Origin: Saccharothrix sp. ST-888
GTDB lineage: Bacteria; Actinomycetota; Actinomycetes; Streptomycetales; Streptomycetaceae
NCBI RefSeq assembly: GCF_000955975.1
Contig: NZ_JYJF01000009.1
Location: forward strand, 43,026-107,025
Direction of reading: 5' to 3'
DNA length: 64,000 bases
This document shows, piece by piece, positions 45,293-55,163 of this stretch (the stretch's first letter is position 1; each line of letters starts with the position of its first letter). A program made the position numbers and the translations under genes. The notes beneath the pieces were generated by a model. It worked only from the letters and a program-made list of their open reading frames with translations, ran no database searches and was not told the origin of the DNA.

Positions 45293-45814
45293 ATGCGACC
45301 TGACGGTGTGACCATACGGCGAGCACTGACCGAGGACGGGGCGCAGCTCGCCGCGATCGACCACGCGGCCTGGTCCTGGATCAGCGACGTCTCGCCACAG
45401 CCCGCCGAGGACGCGGGGTTCTTCCACGAGCGCCGCACTCCCGGGCAGTGCCTGGTCGCCGAGTCCGACGGCGTCGTCGTCGGCTACATCCGGCAGGTGC
45501 CGCCCACGCCGCTGGCCACCAACCGGCACATCCGCCAGATCCAGGGTTTCGGCGTACTGCCGGCATTCCGGGGGCGGGGCATCGGTGCGCTGCTGATCGA
45601 CGCCGCGATCGACGCCGCCCGCACCGACGGGATCCGCCGGATGACCCTGCGCGTGCTCGGCCGGAACACCTCCGCCCGGCGGCTCTACGAACGGGCCGGT
45701 TTCACCGTGGACGGCATCCTGCCGGAGGAGTTCCACCTCGACGGCGAGTACGTGGACGACGTGCTGATGGGGCGCAGCCTGCTCGGCCACGACCACGACC
45801 GCGATCACGGCTGA
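45293..45814 (+). CDS. GNAT family N-acetyltransferase
   Basis: About 173 aa from ATG 45293 (MRPDGVTIRRALTEDGAQLA). The acetyl-CoA binding motif A is QGFGVLPAFRGRGIGALLID (RxxGxG). Motif B is LRVLGRNTSARRLYERAGF. An alternative start MSAMRPDG at 45284 is possible. The acceptor substrate is unknown. It is divergent from the SDR gene with about 65 bp between them. Confidence 0.88.
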   Translation: MRPDGVTIRRALTEDGAQLAAIDHAAWSWISDVSPQPAEDAGFFHERRTPGQCLVAESDGVVVGYIRQVPPTPLATNRHIRQIQGFGVLPAFRGRGIGALLIDAAIDAARTDGIRRMTLRVLGRNTSARRLYERAGFTVDGILPEEFHLDGEYVDDVLMGRSLLGHDHDRDHG

Positions 45815-45842
45815 GCCACTGGCCCGCGCCGGGTCCGGTCAT

Positions 45843-45944
45843 CGCGACAAGTACACGGCACATGGTGCCGCTTGATGGCAGGTCAGTCCGTGTCGCGACA
45901 AGTACACGGCACATGGTGCCGCTTGATGGCAGGTCAGTCCGTGT
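45843..45944. repeat. Two tandem copies of a 51-bp unit containing a palindrome
   Basis: The 51-bp unit is directly repeated at 45843-45893 and 45894-45944 with no mismatch seen. Each unit contains CGGCACATGGTGCCG, with perfect 6-bp arms and a 3-nt centre. The pair lies just upstream of the gene starting at 45994. Tandem palindromes there suggest duplicated operators. Confidence 0.8.
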
Positions 45945-45993
45945 GCCGCAGGGCATCTGCCGGGTCCGGGCGCCGACGGGTACGGTACGGTAC

Positions 45994-46947
45994 GTGAGCG
46001 ACTCGACTCCTCCGGGCCGGCCTCCGGAGTCCGGGCCCGGTCCGTGCGGCGGCGCACCGGAGCCCCAGCAGGACGGCGGCGCCCGGATCGGTGCCCGGTC
46101 CGCAACGCCCGCGTCCCCGTCGGCTCCACCGCCCTCCGATGACGGCGGAACGCGACAACCACCTCATGCTGCAACGGCGTTCAGCGCCCCGGTGGATCCG
46201 ACTCTGCCGGGTCGATCGCATTCGCAGCCCGAGTCCGTTCGGAAGCTCCACGGCGGGTTGATCATCGGCCTGGTGGTCGCCGTCTTCGCGGCCGTGGCCG
46301 TCACCGGACTGGTCTGGATCGGTCTGGACTCGGACGAGGACGACGACAGCGCCGCCGCTCCGCCACCCGGTGCCACCGTGCGGGACGGCGGACCTGGCCG
46401 GCAGGAGGCAGATGCCGGTCCGACCGCCGTCGCGCCCGTCGGACCGGACGGTGCCGCAAGGGACTTGGCGCACGGCTGGCGCGTCCCACTGCCCGCCGGC
46501 TGGACCTCCGGCCGGCACGACCGGGACGTCGCCGTCTATCTCTCCACGGCCCGGTACTCCTGTGCGGACCCGGCGGGCTGCGTGCGCGGCAGCTTCGGCA
46601 TCGACGCGGTCGCGGTGGACGGCACCGATGCGATGACGGTCGCCCGTTCGGTGATGGCGGACACCGCACCCGAGCTCTTCGGCGACCTCGCCGCACACGA
46701 GGAACTCCCCTCCGGGCCGGTCACGGTGGCGGGCGGGCGAGGCTTCGCCGAGCGCTGGCACGTGGTCCCGAAGCAGGGCGTCCAGGGGTACGTCCTGGTC
46801 GTGACCGTCCCGGCCCGGGGCGGCGGCTTCACCGTGCTGACCGGGTCGGTGGACGACCACCCGCAGGCGCCGAGGCCGGCCGTGCTCGACCGGATCGTCC
46901 AGGGCATCAGGGGCGGCCAGGGTATCGGGGGCGGCGCGGGCGTCTGA
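45994..46947 (+). CDS. Membrane-anchored hypothetical protein
   Basis: A 317-aa protein from GTG 45994. An 85-residue Pro/Ser/Gly-rich cytosolic N-terminus precedes one membrane helix (GLIIGLVVAVFAAVAVTGLV), an acidic linker (DSDEDDDSAAA) and an extracytoplasmic domain. The latter begins HGWRVPLPAGWTSG and has two cysteines (YSCADPAGC). The layout is common for streptomycete envelope proteins of unknown function. Two 51-bp repeats lie 50-150 nt upstream. Confidence 0.75.
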   Translation: MSDSTPPGRPPESGPGPCGGAPEPQQDGGARIGARSATPASPSAPPPSDDGGTRQPPHAATAFSAPVDPTLPGRSHSQPESVRKLHGGLIIGLVVAVFAAVAVTGLVWIGLDSDEDDDSAAAPPPGATVRDGGPGRQEADAGPTAVAPVGPDGAARDLAHGWRVPLPAGWTSGRHDRDVAVYLSTARYSCADPAGCVRGSFGIDAVAVDGTDAMTVARSVMADTAPELFGDLAAHEELPSGPVTVAGGRGFAERWHVVPKQGVQGYVLVVTVPARGGGFTVLTGSVDDHPQAPRPAVLDRIVQGIRGGQGIGGGAGV

Positions 46948-46963
46948 CCCGGTCCCGCCGTGC

Positions 46964-47479
46964 TCAACGTCCGTACTGCTCCCACAACTTGGGGAACCGT
47001 TTCGCCATGAGAGCGGAGTCCTCGAAGTCGAACGGGGTGCCCTCGGGCCGGCGCGGCTGTTCGACCCCGAGCTCGGGCAGCGGCAGACCGGTGAGCTGCT
47101 CGTGCGCCTCGTCGGCGGCGTAGCCGAGGTCCTCGGCCTCGCCGTCCTCCTCCTCGTCGAAGTCCGGCACCAGCTCCGCCAGATCGTCCGGCTGGTGCAG
47201 CGCGCCCTCGAACACCTCCCGGCCCTGGCCGATCAGCCAGCACCGGAAGTAGTCGAAGGTGTCCTCCGAGGCGCCGCCGAGCATCAGGTGCGCGGCGGCC
47301 CACACATCGGTGCGGTAGGCGCGTTGGAAGCGGGCCTCGAAGAGCCGCGCGAAGTCGAGCACATCGTCGGGTGTCAGCTGCACGAGCCGCTCGACCAGCG
47401 CCTCGGCCTGGTCGTCGGGGTCGCCGTCGGCCGCGTCCCGGGTCTCGTCGATGAGCTGCCAGAAGTCCGTCTCGTACAT
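46964..47479 (-). CDS. DUF4240 domain-containing protein
   Basis: A 171-aa protein from ATG 47479 with GGAG 6 nt upstream. It begins MYETDFWQLIDETRDAADGD, and SEDTFDYFRCWLIGQGREVF is the conserved centre of DUF4240. The middle is acidic (DFDEEEDGEAED). The function of this family is unknown; members are often single genes in actinobacteria. It converges with the preceding membrane protein gene. Confidence 0.85.
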   Translation of the reverse strand: MYETDFWQLIDETRDAADGDPDDQAEALVERLVQLTPDDVLDFARLFEARFQRAYRTDVWAAAHLMLGGASEDTFDYFRCWLIGQGREVFEGALHQPDDLAELVPDFDEEEDGEAEDLGYAADEAHEQLTGLPLPELGVEQPRRPEGTPFDFEDSALMAKRFPKLWEQYGR

Positions 47480-47683
47480 CACCGCTCCAGCATCGCCGGT
47501 CGCCAGGGCGAATGCATGCGTTGACGCCTGTGCGGAGTGGCGCGGGCCACCGGCGGAGCCCGGACGGCCCACGGGCCTCGCCGCTGACCGCCCGTACCGG
47601 CCCGCCCGGCGGTTCCCCGCGCCACCGTCAGCCCGCGCCACCGCCCCCTGCCGCTCGAAGCCGCGTGCCCTGAGCCCTGCGCA

Positions 47684-47743
47684 CAAAGGGCTGTGCCCCG
47701 TCCCGTACGCGGCGAACGCGACGGAACGGGGCACAGCCCTTTG
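47684..47743. terminator. Terminator hairpin after sucB
   Basis: Perfect 18-bp arms (47684-47701 and 47726-47743) around a 24-nt loop, 26 nt downstream of the sucB stop on its strand. Confidence 0.75.
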
Positions 47744-47768
47744 CAGCAGACAGCCGATCAGAGACTGA

Positions 47769-49514
47769 TCAGAGGCCGAGGTCGCCCTCGAAGGCGCCCT
47801 CTTCCAGGCGGGCCTTGACCGTGGCCAGGAAGCGGGCGGCGTCGGCGCCGTCCACGATCCGGTGGTCGTAGGACAGGGCCAGGTAGACCATGTCGCGGAT
47901 CGCGATGGTCTCGCCGAGGTCCGGGTGGTTGATGACCACCGGGCGGCGCACGGTGGCGCCGATGCCCAGCATGCCGACCTGCGGCTGGTTCAGGATCGGG
48001 GTGTCGAACAGCGCACCGCGCGAACCGGTGTTGGTCACCGTGAAGGTGCCGTTGGCCAGCTCGTCCGGCTTCAGGCCGCCGTCGCGGGTGCGGGTGGCGA
48101 GGTCGGCCACCTTCTTCGCGATACCGGCGATGTTGAGGTCACCGGCGCCGTGGATGACCGGGACGAACAGACCCTTCTCGGTGTCCACCGCGATGCCGAC
48201 GTTCTCGACGTCGTGGTAGGTGATCGAGTCGTCGTCGTTGACCCGGGCGTTGACGACCGGGTGCACCTTGAGCGCCTCGGTGGCGGCCTTGACGAAGAAC
48301 GGCATCGGCGAGAGCTTGACGCCCTCACGCTGCAGGAAGCTGTTCTTGGCCTTGGCGCGCAGCTGCATGATGCGCGTGACGTCGACCTCGACCACGGTGG
48401 TCAGCTGGGCCGAGACCTTCAGCGACTCGACCATGTGCTTGGCGATCGCCTTGCGCACGCGGGTCATCGGAACGGTCTGGCCACGCAGCGGGGACGGCGC
48501 GGCGGCAGCGGCCTTCGGAGCAGCCGGAGCGGCGGCAGCGGCGACCGGAGCCTTGGCGGCCTCGGCGGCGGCCAGGACGTCCTGCTTGCGGATACGGCCG
48601 CCGACACCGGTGCCGGTGACGGAGGAGAGGGCCACACCGTGCTCGGCCGCGAGCTTGCGGACCAGCGGGGTGACGTAGGCGTCCGAGCTGTCGGCAGCCG
48701 GGGCAGCCGGGGCAGCCGGAGCGACCGGAGCAGCGACCGGAGCGGCAACGGGGGCCGGAGCGGCCGGAGCAGCGGCGACCGGGGCCGGAGCCGGGGCGGC
48801 AACGGGGGCCGGGGCGGGCGCAGCCGGGGCGGCGGGCGCGACCGGAGCAGCCGGAGCGGCGACCGGGGCAGGAGCGGCCGGAGCAGCAGCGGCCGGGGCG
48901 GCACCCGCGACACCGATCAGCGCGAGCTGGGCGCCGACCTCGGCGGTCTCGTCCTCGCCGACCAGGATCTTCACCACGACACCGGCGACCGGCGACGGGA
49001 TCTCGGTGTCGACCTTGTCGGTCGAGACCTCCAGCAGCGGCTCGTCGACCTCGACGGTGTCGCCCTCGGCCTTCAGCCAACGGGTGACGGTGCCCTCGGT
49101 GACCGACTCACCCAGCGCGGGGAGCAGCACCGGGGTGCCCGCAGCGGCGGCGGGCGCGGCCGGAGCAGCCGGAGCGGCAACCGGCGCCGGAGCGGCCGGA
49201 GCCTCGGCAACGGGGGCCGGGGCGGCGGCCGGAGCGGCCTCCGCGACCGGGGCGGCGGCGGCAACCGGGGCGCCGGAGCCGTCGTCGATGATGGCCAGCT
49301 CGGCGCCGACCTCGACCGTCTCGTCCTCGGCGACCTTGATCGAGGCCAGGATGCCGGAGGCCGGAGCGGGGATCTCGGTGTCGACCTTGTCGGTCGAGAC
49401 CTCCAGCAGCGGCTCGTCGGCCTCCACGCGCTCACCCTCGGCCTTCAGCCAACGGGTGACAGTACCCTCGGAAACGCTCTCGCCCAGCGCGGGCAGTGTT
49501 ACTGAGACCGCCAT
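47769..49514 (-). CDS. sucB: Dihydrolipoamide acyltransferase (E2) with two lipoyl domains
   Basis: A 581-aa E2 of the 2-oxoglutarate/pyruvate dehydrogenase type. Two lipoyl domains near residues 1-75 and 120-195 each carry the lipoylated lysine in [10 protein letters not shown]. They are separated by Ala/Pro-rich linkers. The E3-binding domain is [20 protein letters not shown], then [12 protein letters not shown]. The catalytic domain ends with the active-site [14 protein letters not shown]. The ATG at 49514 is preferred over 49535; AGGAG lies about 12 nt upstream. It follows lpdA by 58 nt and forms an operon with it. Actinobacterial E2 proteins can serve both complexes, so succinyl versus acetyl specificity is not decided by sequence. 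Confidence 0.93.
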   Translation of the reverse strand: MAVSVTLPALGESVSEGTVTRWLKAEGERVEADEPLLEVSTDKVDTEIPAPASGILASIKVAEDETVEVGAELAIIDDGSGAPVAAAAPVAEAAPAAAPAPVAEAPAAPAPVAAPAAPAAPAAAAGTPVLLPALGESVTEGTVTRWLKAEGDTVEVDEPLLEVSTDKVDTEIPSPVAGVVVKILVGEDETAEVGAQLALIGVAGAAPAAAAPAAPAPVAAPAAPVAPAAPAAPAPAPVAAPAPAPVAAAPAAPAPVAAPVAAPVAPAAPAAPAADSSDAYVTPLVRKLAAEHGVALSSVTGTGVGGRIRKQDVLAAAEAAKAPVAAAAAPAAPKAAAAAPSPLRGQTVPMTRVRKAIAKHMVESLKVSAQLTTVVEVDVTRIMQLRAKAKNSFLQREGVKLSPMPFFVKAATEALKVHPVVNARVNDDDSITYHDVENVGIAVDTEKGLFVPVIHGAGDLNIAGIAKKVADLATRTRDGGLKPDELANGTFTVTNTGSRGALFDTPILNQPQVGMLGIGATVRRPVVINHPDLGETIAIRDMVYLALSYDHRIVDGADAARFLATVKARLEEGAFEGDLGL

Positions 49515-49572
49515 GGTTTCAGCGACTCCTATCAAGTCTTGCGTACGGGAATGGGGGAAGTAAGAGCCGAGA

Positions 49573-50961
49573 TCAGTCGTGCGCGTGCAGCGGCTTGCCG
49601 GCCAGGGCCAGGTGCGCCTCGCCGAGGGCCTCGGACTGGGTCGGGTGCGCGTGGATGAGCTGCGCGACCTCGGCCGGCAGGGCCTCCCAGTTGTAGATCA
49701 GCTGGGCTTCGCCGACCTGCTCGCCCATCCGGGCGCCGACCATGTGGACGCCGACCACAGCGCCGTCCTTGACCTGGACCAGCTTGATCTCACCGGCGGT
49801 CTTCAGGATCTTGCTCTTGCCGTTGCCGGCCAGGTTGTACTTGAGGGTGACGACCTTGTCCTTGCCGTACAGCTCCACGGCCTTGGCCTCGGAGATGCCG
49901 ACGGAGGCGACCTCGGGGTTGGAGTACGTCACCCGCGGCACGCCGTCGTAGTCGAGCGGGACCGGCTTGAGGCCGGCCAGGCGCTCGGCGACCAGGATGC
50001 CCTCGGCGAAGCCGACGTGGGCCAGCTGCAGGGTCGGGGCGAGGTCGCCGACGGCCGAGATGGTCGGCACGTTGGTGCGCATGTACTCGTCGACCAGGAC
50101 GTAGCCGCGGTCCATCGCGACGCCGTTCTCCTCGTAGCCGAGGCCGGCCGAGACCGGGCCGCGGCCGATGGCGACGAGCAGCAGGTCGGCGTCGATCTGC
50201 TTGCCGTTCTCGGTGGAGACGCGCACACCGGCCTCGGTGTACTCGACGCCGGAGAAGCGGGCCTTCAGCTCGAACTTGATGCCGCGCTTGCGGAAGGCGC
50301 GCTCCAGCAGCTTGGAGGAGTTCTCGTCCTCCAGCGGGACCAGGTGCGGCAGGGCCTCGACGATGGTGACGTCGACACCGAAGGACTTCCAGACCGACGC
50401 GAACTCGACGCCGATCACGCCGCCGCCGAGGATGACGGCCGACTTCGGGATGCGGTCGAGCTTGAGGGCGTGGTCCGAGGAGATGACCCGGTTGCCGTCG
50501 ATCTCCAGGCCCGGGATCGAGCGCGGGACGGAGCCGGTCGCGAGGACGATGTGGCGGCCCTCGATGCGCTGGCCGTTGACGTCCACCGAGGTCTGCGAGG
50601 AGAGCCGGCCCGCGCCCTGGATGAAGTGGACCTTGCGGGAGGCCACCAGGCCCTGCAGGCCCTTGTACAGGCCGGCGATGACGTCGTCCTTGTACTTGTG
50701 GACGCCGTTGATGTCGATGCCCTGGAAGGTGGCCAGAACGCCGAACTCGGCGGCTTCCTTGGTCTCGTCGGCGATCTCTGCGGCGTGCAGCAGGGCCTTG
50801 GTCGGGATGCAGCCGCGGTGCAGGCAGGTGCCGCCCAGCTCACCCTTCTCGATCAGCGCAACGCTCAGTCCGAGCTGAGCGGCGCGGAGCGCCGCGGCGT
50901 AACCGCCGCTTCCGCCTCCGAGAATGACTACGTCGAAAACGGTGCTGGCGTCGTTCGCCAC
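49573..50961 (-). CDS. lpdA: Dihydrolipoyl dehydrogenase (E3)
   Basis: A 462-aa flavoprotein disulfide reductase that reoxidises dihydrolipoyl groups on E2 with NAD+. Visible are the FAD motif [20 protein letters not shown], the redox disulfide [16 protein letters not shown], the NAD motif [17 protein letters not shown] and the active-site HAHPTQSE with the catalytic His-Glu pair. The GTG at 50961 has GGAGG 7 nt upstream. It is the first gene of an lpdA-sucB operon. Confidence 0.95.
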   Translation of the reverse strand: MANDASTVFDVVILGGGSGGYAAALRAAQLGLSVALIEKGELGGTCLHRGCIPTKALLHAAEIADETKEAAEFGVLATFQGIDINGVHKYKDDVIAGLYKGLQGLVASRKVHFIQGAGRLSSQTSVDVNGQRIEGRHIVLATGSVPRSIPGLEIDGNRVISSDHALKLDRIPKSAVILGGGVIGVEFASVWKSFGVDVTIVEALPHLVPLEDENSSKLLERAFRKRGIKFELKARFSGVEYTEAGVRVSTENGKQIDADLLLVAIGRGPVSAGLGYEENGVAMDRGYVLVDEYMRTNVPTISAVGDLAPTLQLAHVGFAEGILVAERLAGLKPVPLDYDGVPRVTYSNPEVASVGISEAKAVELYGKDKVVTLKYNLAGNGKSKILKTAGEIKLVQVKDGAVVGVHMVGARMGEQVGEAQLIYNWEALPAEVAQLIHAHPTQSEALGEAHLALAGKPLHAHD

Positions 50962-51310
50962 GTCACGTCCTCCATGCAAAGGGGTGCGGTTCGCCGGGCC
51001 GGTCACGGTCCGGTGGGGAAGCCCTTGTAAGGCGCCCAGTCGTGCCGGAAATACATCTTCGCACTTGTTCGCGGCGGTTGATGTCCGGGGCTGCCCCGGC
51101 CGGGTCCGGCGATCTCGAACAGATGGGTGGAATGTACCGATCTTCTAAGTATTGTCGCAGCTCACAGCGGTGCTGCCGACCGGCCGGGGGTGGGTGTGGC
51201 CGATCGTGGACCTGGGCGGTTCCGTCTTGCGGAAGAAAGTTTCGCCCCGAGCGAACACGGTCCCACAATGTGACGAACTGTATTACCGGCAGGTAGCCCG
51301 GAAAGGCGAC

Positions 51311-51341
51311 GAGGGTCCGACGCCAGTGGCGTCGGACCCTC
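51311..51341. terminator. Terminator hairpin after pepA
   Basis: GAGGGTCCGACGCC pairs with GGCGTCGGACCCTC around AGT, about 50 nt past the pepA stop. The remaining 50962-51310 region upstream of lpdA has no gene and presumably carries the lpdA promoter; an AT-richer patch is at about 51141-51156. Confidence 0.7.
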
Positions 51342-51389
51342 GGTCGGACCTCATGGCGCCGGGCCGAAGGGCCGGTGCCAGGGTGCGGG

Positions 51390-52886
51390 TCAGGCGTTCG
51401 CGGTGTCCTCCGCGAAGCGGACCAGGGTGCGGATCGCGCTGCCGGTGCCACCCTTGGGGGTGTAGCCGAACGGGGCGCCCTCGTGGAACGCCGGCCCGGC
51501 GATGTCCAGGTGCGCCCAGTCGATGCCGTCGGCGACGAACTCCTTCAGGAACAGGCCGGCCACCAGGCCGCCGCCCATCCGCTCACCCATGTTGGCCAGG
51601 TCGGCGATGGTCGACTCGACCATGCCCTTGCGCAGGTCGGCCGGGAGCGGCATCGGCCAGGACTGCTCACCGGCCGCCTCGGCGGCGGCGTGCAGCTCGC
51701 TGCGCAGCTCGTCCTTGTTCGACATCACGCCGAAGGTGCGGTTGCCCAGGGCCAGCACCATGGCGCCGGTCAGGGTGGCGACGTCGACGATCACGTCCGG
51801 GTTCTCCTCGCCGGCGCGGACGATCGCGTCGGCGAGCACCAGGCGGCCCTCGGCGTCGGTGTTGAGCACCTCGACGGTCTTGCCGCCGTACATCTTCAGC
51901 ACGTCACCCGGGCGGGTGGCCGAGCCGGACGGCATGTTCTCCGCCAGGGCGAGCCAGCCGGTGACGTTGACGGCCAGGCCCAGGCGCTTGGCCGCGACCA
52001 CGGCCGCGAACACGGCGGCGGCGCCGGCCATGTCGCACTTCATGGTCTCGTTGTGGCCGGCCGGCTTCAGCGAGATGCCGCCCGAGTCGTAGGTGATGCC
52101 CTTGCCGACGAAGGCGATGGTGGCCTTGGCCTTCGGGTGGGTGTAGGCCACCTTCACCAGCCGGGGCGGGTTCTCCGAGCCGGTGCCGACGCCGAGGATG
52201 CCGCCGAAGCCGCCCTTGGCCAGCGCCTTCTCGTCCAGCACCTCGACCTTCAGGCCGTGCTCCTTGCCGGCCGCCTGGGCGATCGCGGCGAAGGACTTCG
52301 GGTTGAGGTCGTTCGGAGCGGCGTTGACCAGGTCGCGGGCGCGGTTGATCTCCTCGCCGATCGCCGCGGCGCGCTCGGCGGCGGCCTTGGCCTCCTTGCT
52401 GCCCTTGCGGTCGGTCAGCAGGACCAGCTCGCCGACCGGCGTCTTGCCGTTCTCCGAGGCCTTGTAGGTGGTGAAGCTGTACGAGCCGAGCAGGCCGCCG
52501 AGCGCGACCGCCTCGACGTCCTCGGCCGAGGCGACCGGGAGGGCCAGCGCGGCCTTCTTGGCGCCGGACAGCGTGCGGGCGGCGACACCGGCCGCACGGC
52601 GCAGCGTCTCCGCGGAGTACCCCTCGTCGGAGGCCTCGCCGAGGCCGACGGCCAGCACCAGGGCGGCCTTCAGCCCGGCGGGGGAGGGAAGCTTGACCGA
52701 CTCGCCCTCGGCACCGGTCGCGCCCAGGGTGCTGAGGACCTCGGCCAGCTTGCCCTCGAACGCCTCGGCCACAGCCTCGGCGCCGGCGGCCACCACGAGG
52801 CCCTTCGGGCCCTTGCCCACACCGATCACCAGGGCATCCGCGCGCAGCGAGGCGGCGGAGGAGGTGCTCACAGACAATGCAGTCAC
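51390..52886 (-). CDS. pepA: Leucyl aminopeptidase (M17)
   Basis: A 498-aa M17 metallopeptidase. The catalytic C-terminal domain has the metal-binding KGITYDSGGISLKP, CDMAGAAAV and the signature NTDAEGRLVL. It removes N-terminal residues from peptides in the cytosol; the E. coli homologue also binds DNA, which cannot be judged here. The GTG at 52886 is used with AGGA upstream. pepA lies upstream of the lpdA-sucB operon, separated by a terminator. Confidence 0.95.
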   Translation of the reverse strand: MTALSVSTSSAASLRADALVIGVGKGPKGLVVAAGAEAVAEAFEGKLAEVLSTLGATGAEGESVKLPSPAGLKAALVLAVGLGEASDEGYSAETLRRAAGVAARTLSGAKKAALALPVASAEDVEAVALGGLLGSYSFTTYKASENGKTPVGELVLLTDRKGSKEAKAAAERAAAIGEEINRARDLVNAAPNDLNPKSFAAIAQAAGKEHGLKVEVLDEKALAKGGFGGILGVGTGSENPPRLVKVAYTHPKAKATIAFVGKGITYDSGGISLKPAGHNETMKCDMAGAAAVFAAVVAAKRLGLAVNVTGWLALAENMPSGSATRPGDVLKMYGGKTVEVLNTDAEGRLVLADAIVRAGEENPDVIVDVATLTGAMVLALGNRTFGVMSNKDELRSELHAAAEAAGEQSWPMPLPADLRKGMVESTIADLANMGERMGGGLVAGLFLKEFVADGIDWAHLDIAGPAFHEGAPFGYTPKGGTGSAIRTLVRFAEDTANA

Positions 52887-53129
52887 GTAAAGAGTCCTGT
52901 TCTTTCGCGGTCCACAGCCGGGTGCGGCGCCGGTGCCGCACCGGCATCACCCCGGCGTGCTCCGCTGGAACAGGGCGCAGGGCTACGGTGCTCCCCGCAT
53001 GGTAGTCCGCATGATGGGATCACGCCGCCCTCGGTACCGGCCCTATCTTCTGCCGAACGGGTGCGCCCGACGGTGCAATTGACCGCCGAATGCCCAATCT
53101 CAGCCCCGGCCGGTCGGTATGACGAGCCG

Positions 53130-53933
53130 TCATGGCCCGGTCAGGGCCAGGGTGAGCAGGGCGGCGGTGGCCGCGGTCTCCGCCATTGAGCCGAGCACGT
53201 CGCCCGTGATGCCGCCGAACCGCCGTACGCAGCGCCGCAGCAGCAGACCGGCCGCGCCCAGGCCGACCAGCAGCGCGGCCGGGTAGCGGAGCGCCGCCCA
53301 GCCGTCCGCCCACGCCGCCGCGCCGAGGCCCAGGCCGGCGAGCACGGAGACCGCCAGCGCGCCGGCCGGCGGCACCGTGGCCGCGACCATCGCACCCAGA
53401 CCGCCCGGCCGGGCGGCGGGCACCGGCCGCAGACAGCCCCAGGACAGCGCGCAGCGCGCGGTCACGGCGGCGGTCAGCACCGCCAGTGCGCCGTGCCCGA
53501 CGGACTCGGCGAACTGTCCGGTCAGGGCGGCGATCTGGGCCAGCAGCACCAGGACGAGGGTCAGCACGCCGAACGGGCCGATGTCCGACTGCTTCATGAT
53601 CCGCAGGGCGTCCTCGGCCGGCCTGCCGCTGCCCAGGCCGTCCGCGACATCGGCCAGACCGTCCAGATGCAGCCCCCGGGTGAGCCAGGCCGGCACGGCC
53701 ACGGCGGCCACCGCCGCGAGCAGCCCGCCCGCCCGCCCGGCGACCAGCGCACCCGCGCCCGCGGCGAGCGCCCCGAGCACCACACCGACCAGCGGCGCGC
53801 AGAGCATCGCCCGCCCCCCGGCGGCCCGGTCCCACCGCTCGACCCGTACCCGCAGCACCGACAGCGTCCCGAACGCGAACCGCACCCCGTCCCCCCACGA
53901 GGACGCCCCCGCGTCGGCCGTACTCCGAGACAC
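53130..53933 (-). CDS. cobS: Adenosylcobinamide-GDP ribazoletransferase
   Basis: A 267-aa membrane protein joining alpha-ribazole to adenosylcobinamide-GDP, the last step of cobalamin nucleotide-loop assembly. The signature GLHLDGLADVADGLGSGR with the acidic residues is present, as is MKQSDIGPFGVLTLV. Several hydrophobic helices span the rest. It is the third gene of cobU-cobT-cobS, 97 nt after cobT. Confidence 0.93.
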   Translation of the reverse strand: MSRSTADAGASSWGDGVRFAFGTLSVLRVRVERWDRAAGGRAMLCAPLVGVVLGALAAGAGALVAGRAGGLLAAVAAVAVPAWLTRGLHLDGLADVADGLGSGRPAEDALRIMKQSDIGPFGVLTLVLVLLAQIAALTGQFAESVGHGALAVLTAAVTARCALSWGCLRPVPAARPGGLGAMVAATVPPAGALAVSVLAGLGLGAAAWADGWAALRYPAALLVGLGAAGLLLRRCVRRFGGITGDVLGSMAETAATAALLTLALTGP

Positions 53934-54030
53934 CGCTCCAGCCCCTCACTCGCTCAACCGTGCGGGTACCTCCCGGGCACGGGGAACCACGCGCGCACCT
54001 CGGTGGAGCGGTGCCCTCGGGAGGGCTGCC

Positions 54031-55152
54031 TCAGCCCCGGCCGAGCAGCTCCGCCGCGGTGGGCAGGCGCGGCGGCTCCTTCGGCGCGAGGCCCACCCGG
54101 GTGATCATCGCCGCGTCGGCCGGATCCGCGAGGGTGTCGGTGGCCGCCTGGAGCAGCGGCAGCGCCAGCAGCGCGCCCACCCCTTCGCCCATCGAGACGC
54201 CCAGCTCCTGAAGCGGCGTCAGCGTCAACCGGTCGTACGCCTTGGCCTGGGCTGGCTCACCGGTGGACTGTCCGGCACGCCACCACTCGGGCGCCCGGAA
54301 CGCGACCCGCTGCGCGACCAGTGCGCAGGCGGCCGAGACCACGCCGTCCAGCACCACCGGCAGCTTGCGCACGGCGGACTGCAGCAGGAACCCGGTGACG
54401 GCCGCGAAGTCCGCGCCGCCGACGGCCGCGAGCAGCGCCAGCTGGTCGCCCAGCACGGGACGGGCCCGGCGCAGCGCATCGCGTACGGTCGCGCACTTGA
54501 CCATCCAGACCCGGTCGTCGATGCCGGAGCCGCGTCCGGTGACCGCGGCCGCGTCGGTGCCGCAGAGCGCGCCGATCAGGACGGCGGCGACGGTGGTCGA
54601 GCCGGCGCCGAGGTCGCCGAGCACCACCACGTCGGTCCCGGCGTCGGCCTCCTCGTCGGCGACGGCCATGCCGGTGCGGAACGCGCGTGCGGCCTCGTCC
54701 AGGCTGAGCGCGTTCTCGATGTCGATCCGTCCGGAGCCGCGGCGCACCCGCTGGTACTCGACCTCGGCGGGGAACGTCCCGGGGACGGCGTCCACGGCCA
54801 TGTCCACGACCCGCACCTCGGCGCCGTAGCGGCGTGCCAGCACGGCGACGGGGGCGGTGCCGTCCAGCACCGCCTGCACCCGCTGCGCGGTACCGGGCGA
54901 GCCCGGCCGCGAGATGCCGAGCCCGGCCACGCCGTGGTCGCCCGCGAAGAGCAGCACCTTGGCGGCGGTCAGCGGCTGCACCGGCGACCTGCCCTGTACG
55001 GAGGCCAGCCAGCTGCCGAGTTCCTCCAGCTGCCCGAGGCCGGCGCGCGGCTTGTCGAGCTGCTGCCAGCGTTCCTCGGCGGCACGGCGGGCGCTCTCGT
55101 CGGGGCGCTCGACGAGCGAGGAGAAGGTATCGAGATCCACGGTGGTGTCCAT
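54031..55152 (-). CDS. cobT: Nicotinate-nucleotide-dimethylbenzimidazole phosphoribosyltransferase
   Basis: A 373-aa enzyme making alpha-ribazole phosphate from dimethylbenzimidazole and nicotinate mononucleotide. Conserved parts are LLFAGDHGVAGLGISRPGS, VVLGDLGAGSTTVAAVLIGA and the C-terminal catalytic-base region GVSMGEGVGALLALPLLQAA. The ATG at 55152 is 11 nt after the cobU stop, so coupling is probable. Confidence 0.94.
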   Translation of the reverse strand: MDTTVDLDTFSSLVERPDESARRAAEERWQQLDKPRAGLGQLEELGSWLASVQGRSPVQPLTAAKVLLFAGDHGVAGLGISRPGSPGTAQRVQAVLDGTAPVAVLARRYGAEVRVVDMAVDAVPGTFPAEVEYQRVRRGSGRIDIENALSLDEAARAFRTGMAVADEEADAGTDVVVLGDLGAGSTTVAAVLIGALCGTDAAAVTGRGSGIDDRVWMVKCATVRDALRRARPVLGDQLALLAAVGGADFAAVTGFLLQSAVRKLPVVLDGVVSAACALVAQRVAFRAPEWWRAGQSTGEPAQAKAYDRLTLTPLQELGVSMGEGVGALLALPLLQAATDTLADPADAAMITRVGLAPKEPPRLPTAAELLGRG

Positions 55153-55163
55153 CGAGCGGAAAT

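Noticed and set aside
45843..45944. 51-bp tandem copies as a CRISPR-like array or small protein repeat
   Set aside because: There are only two contiguous copies without spacers, and the minus-strand frame reading through them has no ribosome site or domain.
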